From Hymenobacter sp. BRD128 (GTDB taxonomy: Bacteria > Bacteroidota > Bacteroidia > Cytophagales > Hymenobacteraceae), in NCBI RefSeq assembly GCF_013256625.1, contig NZ_CP053908.1, forward strand, positions 558,001 through 622,000: DNA of 64,000 nt, read 5' to 3'. Positions 25,875-33,958 of the stretch are shown here, one piece after another (position 1 is the first letter of the stretch; every line of letters starts with the position of its first letter). A program made the translations under genes and the position numbers. A model generated the notes under the pieces. It was not told the origin of the DNA. It searched no databases and worked only from the letters and a program-made list of their open reading frames with translations.

Positions 25875-28499
25875 ATGCCTTTGTCCTTACGCACCACCGC
25901 CCGCCTTTTGCTGGCGCTACTCACTGTACACTATTCGCTGCTCACTGCCCAGGCGCAGGCGCCCAAAACGTATACCTCGTCGGAGATTCTACTAGGCCTC
26001 AAAAAGCTCAACGTGGTGGGCTCGGTGATGTACATCGCCGCCCACCCCGACGATGAGAACACCCGCCTGCTGGCCTACCTCGCCAACGGCCGCCTGCTCG
26101 AAACCAGCTACTTCAGCTGCACCCGCGGCGACGGCGGCCAGGACCTCATCGGCCCCGAGCTGCGCGAGCAGCTCGGCGTTATCCGCACCCAGGAGCTGCT
26201 GGCGGCGCGCCGCATCGACGGGGCGCACCAATACTTCTCGCGCGCCAACGACTTCGGCTTCAGCAAGACCTCGGCCGAAACCTTCACCATCTGGGACAAG
26301 GAGCAAGTGCTTAGTGACATGGTGTGGGTCATTCGCCAGCGGCGGCCCGATGTGCTCATCACCCGCTTCCCGCCCGATGCCCGCGCCGGCCACGGCCACC
26401 ACCAGGCCAGCGCCATCCTGGCCGCCGAAGCCTTCGACGCCGCCGGCGACCCCAAGCGCTTCCCCGAGCAGCTCAACTACGTGCAGGTGTGGCAGCCCAA
26501 GCGCCTGTACTGGAACACCGGCAGCTACTTCGTGAAGCCCGGCGAGAAGATGGACGGCTACCTCCAACTTGATGCCGGCGGCTACAACCCCCTGCTAGGC
26601 CAGAGCTACGGCGAAATCGCGGCCCGTTCGCGCTCGCAGCACCGCAGCCAGGGCTTCGGCGCGGCCGCCCAGCGCGGCGAGGCCATCGAGTACTTCCAGT
26701 TCGTGAAAGGCACGCCCGCCAAAACCGATTTATTCGAAGGCATCGACCAGACCTGGAACCGCGTGCCAGGCGGCGCGGCCATCGGCAAAATGGTGGACGA
26801 GGTGATTCGGAAGTATGACGCGAGCAACCCTAGCGCCAGCGTGGCGGGGCTAGTGCAAATACAGTCCGCATTACTCAACGTGAAGGGCTCACCATTTTGG
26901 GTTGAGAAAACCTCGTATGAAACGCAAAATTTGATTCAAGCAAGCTTAGGGCTACATATTGAAGCCATTGCTTCTTCAGCAACTATCACTGCTGGACAAC
27001 CTTTAAATGTCAGTGTCACGGTGCTGAACCGTTCTAAAACGCCGATGGTATTGGATGAATTAGCAGCGTATGTACTTACTGATACTGTGCTAAATAAGCC
27101 GCTGCTGTCGCAAATGCCTGCGGTAATTAATTTGAAAACGAAGCTGCCTGCTCAGACTTCTCTGACGCAACCTTATTGGCTAATCAAGCCAGCATCAGTA
27201 GGAATGTATCAGGTACCAGATACTGTATTTGATTTCAAAGTACCTGGCAAAGGCATTATTACTTACAATTACAATCCGCAGGCTAACGCCAGTTTGCCTG
27301 AAAGAACAGGAGCCGATATTTACACAATACGCCAGCAAATAATAGGTAAGCCAGAAAATGATGCTGCGTTAGCGATAACTTGCTTGATATCAATCAACGG
27401 GCGAAAAAACGCCTTTCTTATCCCCGTCCAATACAAGCACACCGACCCGGTTCTCGGTGAGCTCTACCAGCCCCTAGCCGTGGTGCCGCCGGTAATGGTG
27501 AATATTCCCGCCGCCCGTGCCTACGTCTTTGCCGACCAGCAGCCCAAGCAAGTGCCCGTGACGCTGCGCGCCGGCCAGGCCGGGGTAGCCGGCTCGCTGG
27601 CCTTGCAGGTGCCCAGCGGCTGGCAGGCCGAGCCCGCCACCGTCGCCTTCACCCTCAAAAACAAGGACGACGAGCAGACCGTCAACTTCACCCTGCGCCC
27701 GCTGGCCGGCGCGGCCGAGGGCAAAGCCGATCTGCGCGCCGTGGCCACCGTGGGCACCGAGAAATACAGCCGGGGCATCCAGCAAATAATCTACCCGCAC
27801 ATCCCGACCCAGACGCTCTTCCTCGAGGCCACCGCGCCGCTCGTGAAGCTGAACGTGGCCCGGGGCCACACCAAAACCATCGGCTACCTCATGGGCGCCG
27901 GCGACGAGGTGCCCGAGGCCCTGCGCCAGCTCGGCTACACCGTGAGCCTGCTCGACCCCGCCACCGACCTCACCGCCGACCGGCTAGCCCGCTACGACGC
28001 CGTGGTGCTCGGCGTGCGCGCCTACAACGTGCTCGACCGCCTCAAAACCCAGCAGCCCGCCCTACTCAAGTACGTCGAAAACGGCGGTACTATGCTGGTG
28101 CAATACGTAGTAAACCGCGGCACCGTGCTGCCCCAAATAGGGCCCTACCCCCTCACGCTCTCCGCCGACCGCGTGACGGTGGAAAACACGCCCGTCACGT
28201 TTCTGACCCCTAGCGCCTCGGTGCTGAATACACCCAACAAGCTCACGCCCGCCGACTTCGCCACTGGCTGGGTGCAGGAACAGGGTCTCTACTACCCGTC
28301 GAGCTGGGATGCGCATTATCAACCCGTTATCGCCAGTCACGACCCCGGCGAGACCGACAAGCAAAGCGCCATCCTGGTGGCGCCTTATGGTAAGGGCCGC
28401 TACATCTACACCGGCTTGTCGCTGTTTCGGGAGCTGCCGGCGGGCGTGCCGGGCGCCTTCCGGGTGCTGGCTAATCTGGTGGAGTCGGGCGGCAAGTAA
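25875..28499 (+). CDS. PIG-L family deacetylase-like protein, secreted
   Basis: The 874-residue protein has a signal peptide (ending TAQAQ near residue 25) and a PIG-L domain (about 40-270) with AAHPDDENT (zinc-binding His and Asp) and the late His motif in GHGHHQASA. PIG-L enzymes remove acetyl groups from N-acetylglucosamine conjugates. The middle is beta-rich, and the end (about 650-870) resembles a glutamine-amidotransferase-like fold (YDAVVLGVRAYN). The stretch about 26880-27410 is clearly AT-richer than the rest, as if acquired by recombination. The ATG at 25875 is preferred to a TTG three codons earlier. It is probably periplasmic, and the natural substrate is unknown. A palindrome terminator follows the stop. 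Confidence 0.86.
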   Translation: MPLSLRTTARLLLALLTVHYSLLTAQAQAPKTYTSSEILLGLKKLNVVGSVMYIAAHPDDENTRLLAYLANGRLLETSYFSCTRGDGGQDLIGPELREQLGVIRTQELLAARRIDGAHQYFSRANDFGFSKTSAETFTIWDKEQVLSDMVWVIRQRRPDVLITRFPPDARAGHGHHQASAILAAEAFDAAGDPKRFPEQLNYVQVWQPKRLYWNTGSYFVKPGEKMDGYLQLDAGGYNPLLGQSYGEIAARSRSQHRSQGFGAAAQRGEAIEYFQFVKGTPAKTDLFEGIDQTWNRVPGGAAIGKMVDEVIRKYDASNPSASVAGLVQIQSALLNVKGSPFWVEKTSYETQNLIQASLGLHIEAIASSATITAGQPLNVSVTVLNRSKTPMVLDELAAYVLTDTVLNKPLLSQMPAVINLKTKLPAQTSLTQPYWLIKPASVGMYQVPDTVFDFKVPGKGIITYNYNPQANASLPERTGADIYTIRQQIIGKPENDAALAITCLISINGRKNAFLIPVQYKHTDPVLGELYQPLAVVPPVMVNIPAARAYVFADQQPKQVPVTLRAGQAGVAGSLALQVPSGWQAEPATVAFTLKNKDDEQTVNFTLRPLAGAAEGKADLRAVATVGTEKYSRGIQQIIYPHIPTQTLFLEATAPLVKLNVARGHTKTIGYLMGAGDEVPEALRQLGYTVSLLDPATDLTADRLARYDAVVLGVRAYNVLDRLKTQQPALLKYVENGGTMLVQYVVNRGTVLPQIGPYPLTLSADRVTVENTPVTFLTPSASVLNTPNKLTPADFATGWVQEQGLYYPSSWDAHYQPVIASHDPGETDKQSAILVAPYGKGRYIYTGLSLFRELPAGVPGAFRVLANLVESGGK

Positions 28500-28512
28500 A
28501 ATTTTAACCAAT

Positions 28513-28616
28513 AAGAACGTCATGCTGAGCTTGCCGAAGCATCTCTACCACGCCGCTAGGGTCACTAGCCTGACGATGCGGTAGAGATGCTTCGACAAGC
28601 TCAGCATGACGTTCTT
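28513..28616. repeat. Palindromic repeat, full-length copy (terminator-like)
   Basis: The left arm (28513-28549, containing GCTGAGCTTGCCGAAGCATC) pairs with the right arm (28580-28616) over about 37 bp with one mismatch. The loop contains CCGCTAGGGTC, also seen in the copies at 32208 and 57701. TTTTTT follows, so it can terminate the PIG-L transcript. Confidence 0.85.
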
Positions 28617-28683
28617 TTTTAGTTAAGCTCTAAGTTTGCGAGTGCCGGGCCGCGCCCGGTGCCATTTCCCCTTTGCAAGGCCC

Positions 28684-30060
28684 GTGCTCACAGTAGAAAA
28701 AATCGGCGGTACCTCCATGACCGCCTTCGCTGATGTCCTCCAGAACATCATCTTCCACGGCCGCCAGGGCCAGGACTTGTACAACCGCATTTTCGTGGTG
28801 TCGGCCTACGCCAACGTCACCAACTGGCTGCTGGAGAACAAGAAAACCGGCGCGCCCGGCGTGTATCACCGCATTACCGAGCACCAGGAGTTTCGGGTCG
28901 CGCTGCAAGAGGTGGCCGCCAAGCTCAAGGAGCTGAATAAAAACTACGCCCCGCTGGGCCTCGACCTGGCCGTGGCCGATGCCTTCATTCAGCAGCGCAT
29001 CGACCAGGCGCAGGCCTACCTCGAAAGCCTCGTGAACGTGCTGGCCTCGGGCTACGTGAACGGCCCCAATATTTTGCAGGCCGCCCGCGAAATCCTGGCT
29101 AGCATCGGCGAGGCGCACTCAGCCTTTAACTCGGTCAATATCTTGCAAAACAAAGGGTTGAATGCCACGCTCATCGACCTCAGCGGCTTCGACGATGCGC
29201 GACCCTTGACGATTGATGCGCGCATTCAGCAGGCCTTCGCGGGCATCGACTTTGCCACTACCATCTGCATTGCTACCGGCTACACCAAGGGCACCGAGGG
29301 CATCATGCGCGAGTTTGACCGTGGGTATTCGGAGGTGACATTCAGCAAGATAGCCGTGGCCGTGCACCCCCAGGAGGCCATCATTCACAAGGAATACCAC
29401 CTCTGCTCGGCCGACCCCATGCTGGTGGGCGTGGACTACTGCCACCCCGTAGGCTTCACCAACTACGACGTGGCCGACCAGCTCGCCGACGTGGGCATGG
29501 AGGCCATTCATCCCAAGGCCTCGAAGCCGTTGGAAATCAACGCTATCGACTTACGCATCAAAAATACCTTCGAGCCCGAGCACCCTGGCACGCTCATTAC
29601 CCGCGACTTTGTATCGCCCGAAAAGCACATCGAAGTCATCACGGGCACCGATAAAGTGGTGATAATCGACATTTACGACCCGCTGATGGTAGGCGCGGCC
29701 GGCTTCGACCTGCACCTCATGCAGGCGTTTTTTGACTTCGGCGTGAGCTATATTTTCAAGGCCACGAGCGCCAACAGCATCTCGCTGGTTATCTGGCAGA
29801 AGGACCTGAAGCCAGAGCTGGTGGCCGCCCTGGAAACGAAGTACGAAAAAGTAACCAGCGAAAATTCCTCGATGGTGTGCCTCATTGGCTCCAATATCGA
29901 CCAGCCCGGCCTACTCGCCAAGGCTGCCGGCGCGCTGGCCGAGGCGGGCATCAACATCCGCAGCGCCGGCTTTGCGCTGCGTAAGGTCAATATTCAGTTT
30001 ATTCTGGGCCGGGAAGACTACAAAGCGGCCATTGTGGCGCTTAACCAGGCGATGGGCTAG
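28684..30060 (+). CDS. Aspartate kinase (Ask_Ect-like), C-terminal ACT domain
   Basis: The 458-residue enzyme starts VLTVEKIGGTSMT, the kinase motif in its IGGTSM form, which recalls the Ask_Ect branch found in ectoine gene clusters rather than the KFGGTSV of LysC/ThrA. The kinase domain fills most of the protein, and the C-terminus is an ACT-like region (CLIGSNIDQPGLLAKAAGAL, about 400-440). It makes aspartyl phosphate for lysine, threonine, methionine or ectoine synthesis. No ect genes are in the window. I set the GTG start at 28684; the longer frame runs back into the intergenic region. It lies between two palindromic repeats and so is transcribed alone. Confidence 0.88.
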   Translation: MLTVEKIGGTSMTAFADVLQNIIFHGRQGQDLYNRIFVVSAYANVTNWLLENKKTGAPGVYHRITEHQEFRVALQEVAAKLKELNKNYAPLGLDLAVADAFIQQRIDQAQAYLESLVNVLASGYVNGPNILQAAREILASIGEAHSAFNSVNILQNKGLNATLIDLSGFDDARPLTIDARIQQAFAGIDFATTICIATGYTKGTEGIMREFDRGYSEVTFSKIAVAVHPQEAIIHKEYHLCSADPMLVGVDYCHPVGFTNYDVADQLADVGMEAIHPKASKPLEINAIDLRIKNTFEPEHPGTLITRDFVSPEKHIEVITGTDKVVIIDIYDPLMVGAAGFDLHLMQAFFDFGVSYIFKATSANSISLVIWQKDLKPELVAALETKYEKVTSENSSMVCLIGSNIDQPGLLAKAAGALAEAGINIRSAGFALRKVNIQFILGREDYKAAIVALNQAMG

Positions 30061-30078
30061 GGGCAGCGCTGCATCTGG

Positions 30079-30184
30079 AAAGAACGTCATGCTGCATAAA
30101 GTGAAGCCTCTCGCCGGAGTTGTTGGACTGGTATTGCTAACGGTACGGACGGGGTACTTGACTTTATGCAGCATGACGTTCTTT
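30079..30184. repeat. Palindromic repeat, divergent-arm variant
   Basis: A 24-bp perfect inverted repeat (30079-30102 with 30161-30184) shares the outer AAGAACGTCATGCTG with the family at 28513 but continues as CATAAAGT and has a different loop of about 58 bp. It follows the aspartate kinase stop by 18 bp. Confidence 0.8.
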
Positions 30185-30214
30185 TGTATCCTACCTGCTC
30201 TGTAAACGTTGCCC

Positions 30215-32185
30215 ATGAAAAGACTCCTGCCCGCCGCCTTCCTGCTTACCCTCGGCCTGGCTAGCCCGGCCGCCCGCGCCCAGCAGGCGCTGGCCCTGCC
30301 GCCCGCCACGCAGTCCGTCACCGATGCCGAAAATATGGCGAACGTGCTGGCCGACACGCTCTACATTCAGCAGCACTACGTCAAGACGGAGCACCAGATT
30401 GCGATGCGCGATGGCGTGAAGCTCTACACCATCGTGTACGCGCCCAAGGATGCCGACAAGGTGCGCTACCCCATCCTGCTCAACCGCACGCCCTACGCCA
30501 TCGGGCCCTACGGCCCCACCAAGTTTAAACTCAACCTGGGCCCCAGCAGCAAGATGATGCGTGAGGGCTACATCTTTGCCTATCAAGACGTTCGCGGGCG
30601 CTATATGTCGGAGGGTGAGTTTCTGGACATGCGCCCCGAGCTCGAAAAGCACGCCACCAAAAAGGACACCGACGAGGGCACCGACACCTACGATACCATT
30701 GAGTATCTGCTTAAGCACGGTCCCAAAAGCAACGGCCGCGTGGGGCAGTGGGGCATCAGCTACCCCGGTTTCTACACTTCGGCCGGCCTGCTCAGCCGCC
30801 ACCCGGCGCTGAAGGCGGCCTCGCCCCAGGCGCCGATTGCCGACTGGTTCTGGGATGATTTTCACCACAACGGCGCGTTTTTTCTGCCCCACGCTTTTAA
30901 TTTTCTGTACAGCTTCGGGCAGGCGCGGCCCCAGCCCACGGCCGTGGGCAACCCCGGCATCAAGCACGGCACGCCCGATGGCTACGACTTTTTCCTGCGC
31001 ATGGGGCCGCTCAAAAATGCCAACGAGCAGTACTACAAGGGGAAAGTGGCGTTCTGGAACGAGCTCATGCAGCATCCCGACTACGACGCCTTCTGGCAGG
31101 CCCGCAACCTGCGCCCGCACCTGCACGACTTGAAGACCGCCGTGCTCACCGTGGGCGGCTTCAACGACGCCGAAGACCTGTTTGGCGCCCTCAACACCTA
31201 CCAGACCATCGAGCAGAAAAACCCGGGCCTCAGCAACCGCATCGTGATGGGCCCCTGGGTGCACGGCGGCTGGGCGCGCGGCACCGGCGAAATGGTGGGC
31301 AACGTGAACTACGGCCCCTCGCCCTCGCTGTGGTACCAGGAAAACATCGAGGCGCCGTTCTTTAAGTCGTATCTCAAAGATGCCAAACCCGGCGCTAGCC
31401 TGCCCGAAGCCACCATGTTTGAGGGCGGCACCAACCGCTGGCGCGCCTTCGATGCCTGGCCGCCCAAGCAGGCCCAGACCAAAACGCTTTACTTCCGCCA
31501 GGCGGGCGGCCTGAGCTTTAGCGCGCCCACCGATGGCAGCAACGAGCGCCGCCGCCCCGACGTCAACTTCGAGTTTGACCAATTTGTGAGCGACCCCGCG
31601 CACCCCGTGCCCTTCACCGAGGCCACCAACGTGGGCATGACCCGCGAGTACATGACCGACGACCAGCGCTTCGCCAGCCGCCGCCCCGACGTGCTCACCT
31701 ACCAAACCGCGCCCCTGGAGGAGGATATGACCCTAGCCGGCCCCATGCAGGCGCTGTTGCAAGTGGCCACCACCGGCACCGACGCCGACTGGGTGGTAAA
31801 AATCATCGACGTGTATCCCGACGACACGCCCGACAACCCCCGCACCGCGCCCGGCGTGCACCTCGGCGGCTATCAGCAAATGGTGCGCTCCGAGGTAATG
31901 CGCGGCCGCTTCCGCGACAGCTTCAGCCAGCCCAAGCCCTTTGCGGCCAATGAGGTAACGGCCGTGCCCTTCACGGTGCAAGACCTGCTGCACACCTTCC
32001 GCAAGGGCCACCGCCTCATGGTGCAGGTGCAAAGCACCTGGTTTCCGCTCGTGGATAGAAACCCGCAGACCTACGTGCCCAACATCTACGAGGCTAGCGA
32101 GACTGACTTCAAAGCGCAGACTCACAAACTGTATCACAACCCTAGCCATGCCTCGCAGCTCGTGGTAAAGGTCCTCCCACAGTAG
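30215..32185 (+). CDS. CocE/NonD family (X-Pro dipeptidyl-peptidase S15-type) hydrolase
   Basis: The 656-residue protein has a signal peptide (MKRLLPAAFLLTLGLASPAA to RAQ), an alpha/beta-hydrolase domain and a C-terminal jelly-roll domain (about 420-650), the CocE layout. The catalytic triad is visible: Ser182 in GQWGISYPG, Asp318 in GGFNDAEDLFG and His350 in GPWVHGGW. Members cleave X-Pro peptides, cocaine-type esters or acylated antibiotics (glutaryl-7-ACA acylase). It is probably periplasmic. The ATG at 30215 is chosen because the signal peptide begins there; an upstream TTG (30209) adds two residues. Palindromes flank the gene on both sides. Confidence 0.9.
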   Translation: MKRLLPAAFLLTLGLASPAARAQQALALPPATQSVTDAENMANVLADTLYIQQHYVKTEHQIAMRDGVKLYTIVYAPKDADKVRYPILLNRTPYAIGPYGPTKFKLNLGPSSKMMREGYIFAYQDVRGRYMSEGEFLDMRPELEKHATKKDTDEGTDTYDTIEYLLKHGPKSNGRVGQWGISYPGFYTSAGLLSRHPALKAASPQAPIADWFWDDFHHNGAFFLPHAFNFLYSFGQARPQPTAVGNPGIKHGTPDGYDFFLRMGPLKNANEQYYKGKVAFWNELMQHPDYDAFWQARNLRPHLHDLKTAVLTVGGFNDAEDLFGALNTYQTIEQKNPGLSNRIVMGPWVHGGWARGTGEMVGNVNYGPSPSLWYQENIEAPFFKSYLKDAKPGASLPEATMFEGGTNRWRAFDAWPPKQAQTKTLYFRQAGGLSFSAPTDGSNERRRPDVNFEFDQFVSDPAHPVPFTEATNVGMTREYMTDDQRFASRRPDVLTYQTAPLEEDMTLAGPMQALLQVATTGTDADWVVKIIDVYPDDTPDNPRTAPGVHLGGYQQMVRSEVMRGRFRDSFSQPKPFAANEVTAVPFTVQDLLHTFRKGHRLMVQVQSTWFPLVDRNPQTYVPNIYEASETDFKAQTHKLYHNPSHASQLVVKVLPQ

Positions 32186-32207
32186 GTCATGGTAAAGCGC
32201 TAAAAAA

Positions 32208-32295
32208 GAACGTCCTGCTTAGCTTGTCGAAGCATCTCTCCCGTGCCGCTAGGGTCGTTCGGGAGAGATGCTTCGATAAGTTCAGCAGGACGTTC
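32208..32295. repeat. Palindromic repeat, full-length copy (convergent terminator)
   Basis: The left arm (32208 onward, CGTCCTGCTTAGCTTGTCG) pairs with the right arm ending at 32295; the loop again holds CCGCTAGGGTCG. On the minus strand TTTTTT follows the hairpin. It lies between the convergent hydrolase and DUF2911 genes and can stop both. Confidence 0.85.
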
Positions 32296-32300
32296 AGCTT

Positions 32301-33191
32301 TTACTTGCCGCCCTTCTTAGCTTCCGCAATCAGCTCGTCGTCCATTTTGGCGTACTCGGTGTTGGCGGGCGTGGCGGCCAGGGCCAGCTTTTTTGACTGC
32401 TCGGCGGCAGCTACGGCGCCTTTGTAGTCCTTCATTTTTAAGCGGATTTTGGCCTCCGTATTCACGTTCCAGAACTTGGGGTCAGTGGCGTTGGCCTTCT
32501 GAATCCAGACTAGCGCCTGCTTCATATCCTTGTTGTTGTCGTAGTAGTAGACGGCGGCGCCGGCCAGGTCATTAGCCGTCGGGCTGGCGTTTTTGACGAC
32601 TTTTTCGTCAATCTGGGCCAGCACCTTGCTGTCCACGTCGCTCGTGATTTTAAACTTGGCGCCCGTAGTTTCCCAATCCATTGCCACGTTGGCGGTGGCG
32701 GGCGTCAGGTCGGCGAAGGTGATGGTGAACGTTTCGACCTTAGTAGCCAGTTTGTAGGGCTTGATAGTGAAGCGGGCCACGTCCTGGTCATCCTTAAAGC
32801 CATCGACGTCAGCCCCTTGCTTGAGACTTTTGTTGAGCACTACCGTCCATTCGGTGGCGTTGGGGATGGTATACAGGCCATACTCGCCGGCCGGCACCTT
32901 CTTGCCCTCAACGGTCACATCATCCGAAAATTTGATGCTCGTAGTGGCATTGGCCCCGGTGCGCCAGCGCTTGCCGGCCGGTACCACCGCTTTGTCGCCG
33001 CCGAAAATAGCGCGGCCCTTCACGCTAGGGCGGTAATAAGTAATGGTCACGTCGGTGAGGCCCACGCGCTGCGTCACCGTGCTTTTGGGGCTAGCCTGCG
33101 GCGTTGCAATCTGAGCCTGGGCGGTGGGGGCGGCCAGCAGGCTGATAGCGAGCGCCGTAGCGGTGCCGAGCTGCAATGCAAAATTCTTCAT
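32301..33191 (-). CDS. DUF2911 domain protein, periplasmic
   Basis: The 296-residue protein has a signal peptide (MKNFALQLGTATALAISLLA, cleavage after AQAQ) and a DUF2911 domain (about 35-180, VTITYYRPSVKGRAIFGG and PAGEYGLYTIP). The last 110 residues are TPR-like helical repeats (ALVWIQKANATDPKFWNV). DUF2911 is common in Bacteroidota and has no known function. The next gene upstream on the strand encodes a protein similar only to this C-terminal half. The start at 33191 is preferred because the signal peptide begins there. A -7 box (TACTTTTG, 33231-33238) lies 40 bp upstream. Confidence 0.88.
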   Translation of the reverse strand: MKNFALQLGTATALAISLLAAPTAQAQIATPQASPKSTVTQRVGLTDVTITYYRPSVKGRAIFGGDKAVVPAGKRWRTGANATTSIKFSDDVTVEGKKVPAGEYGLYTIPNATEWTVVLNKSLKQGADVDGFKDDQDVARFTIKPYKLATKVETFTITFADLTPATANVAMDWETTGAKFKITSDVDSKVLAQIDEKVVKNASPTANDLAGAAVYYYDNNKDMKQALVWIQKANATDPKFWNVNTEAKIRLKMKDYKGAVAAAEQSKKLALAATPANTEYAKMDDELIAEAKKGGK

Positions 33192-33230
33192 ATGCGCAAA
33201 AAGAGATAGAATGGCACGTACTTGCCAGCC

Positions 33231-33238
33231 CAAAAGTA
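33231..33238 (-). promoter_or_regulatory. Promoter -7 box for the DUF2911 gene
   Basis: The minus strand reads TACTTTTG (TAnnTTTG), giving a leader of about 33 nt. The same bases form the T run of the hairpin at 33237-33269, so one element may both end the upstream transcript and start the next. Confidence 0.5.
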
Positions 33239-33269
33239 GCGAAGCCCGCCGGGTGGGCGGGCTTCGCTA
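33237..33269 (-). terminator. Terminator hairpin between the paralogous genes
   Basis: TAGCGAAGCCCGCC (33237-33250) pairs perfectly over 14 bp with 33256-33269, with CTTTTGG following on the minus strand. It lies 22 bp after the stop of the upstream minus-strand gene (33292). Confidence 0.7.
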
Positions 33270-33291
33270 GGGGTAAAGCAGGATGCGGCGG

Positions 33292-33732
33292 CTAGCGCTG
33301 GGCCAGGGTGCGCGCCTTGTTCACGACAGCCGCGCTGAGCTGCACGTAAGCCTGGCTAGCCGGCATTGCCTTAAGAGCCAGCTTATAAGCCTGCTCGGCA
33401 GTAGTCTGCGCACCCGCGTAATCCTGCATCTGCAGGCGGATGCGCGCCTCCGTGTACAGGTTCCAGTAAGTAGGAGCTACGGCATTGGTTTCCTGCATCC
33501 AGGCCAGCGATTGGTGCAGGTCCTTGTGCGAGCCATCGTAGAAAGCGGCGCTGGCTTCGGGGGCCGGCGGCTGGGTTAAGCGCAGCGCGGCCGGATTTTC
33601 CGAGGCCGGGGCAGCGCTCCCGTCGGTCGTAGTAACAAGCGTGCGCGTGGTTTGCGCCTGGGCCGGCGCGCCAGCAAGCAAGCCGGCCGCCAGCAACAGT
33701 AGCGCCGAGCAATAGGAGTCGATATTTCTCAT
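33292..33732 (-). CDS. Periplasmic protein homologous to the DUF2911 protein's C-terminus
   Basis: The 146-residue product has a signal peptide (about 1-27, GAPAQAQ) and a mature part whose last 95 residues align with the helical end of the adjacent DUF2911 protein: both have the pattern SLAWMQETNAVAPTYWNLYT against ALVWIQKANATDPKFWNV, then YTEARIRLQMQDYAGA against NTEAKIRLKMKDYKGA. The DUF2911 domain itself is missing. It looks like a partial tandem duplication that kept its own signal peptide. The function is unknown. It is transcribed in the same direction as its paralogue, with a terminator hairpin between them. Confidence 0.8.
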   Translation of the reverse strand: MRNIDSYCSALLLLAAGLLAGAPAQAQTTRTLVTTTDGSAAPASENPAALRLTQPPAPEASAAFYDGSHKDLHQSLAWMQETNAVAPTYWNLYTEARIRLQMQDYAGAQTTAEQAYKLALKAMPASQAYVQLSAAVVNKARTLAQR

Positions 33733-33885
33733 GTAAGTACAAATGATAAATTGACGATTCCAAACTACAATGCAGAAGTTAGCGAATCCACTTTTTGCAT
33801 TATAAAAGATGAAAGTTTATAAATTTTATCGGATAATCCTAATTAATGGCCATTTTACCCCAATATAGTCCGTCCCATTTTGGAT

Positions 33886-33935
33886 AAAAAAAAGTTGACA
33901 CCATTTCTGAATAACAGAAAGAGCGTCAACTTTTT
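33886..33935 (-). terminator. Terminator of serS
   Basis: GTTGAC with flanking A run (33889-33899) pairs over 11 bp with 33925-33935; an inner CTTTCTG/CAGAAAG stem stacks inside. The minus strand ends in eight T, 24 bp after the serS stop. It lies in an AT-rich spacer (33733-33958) with no gene. Confidence 0.85.
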
Positions 33936-33958
33936 GCTGGTAAAATACCAGAAAAATT

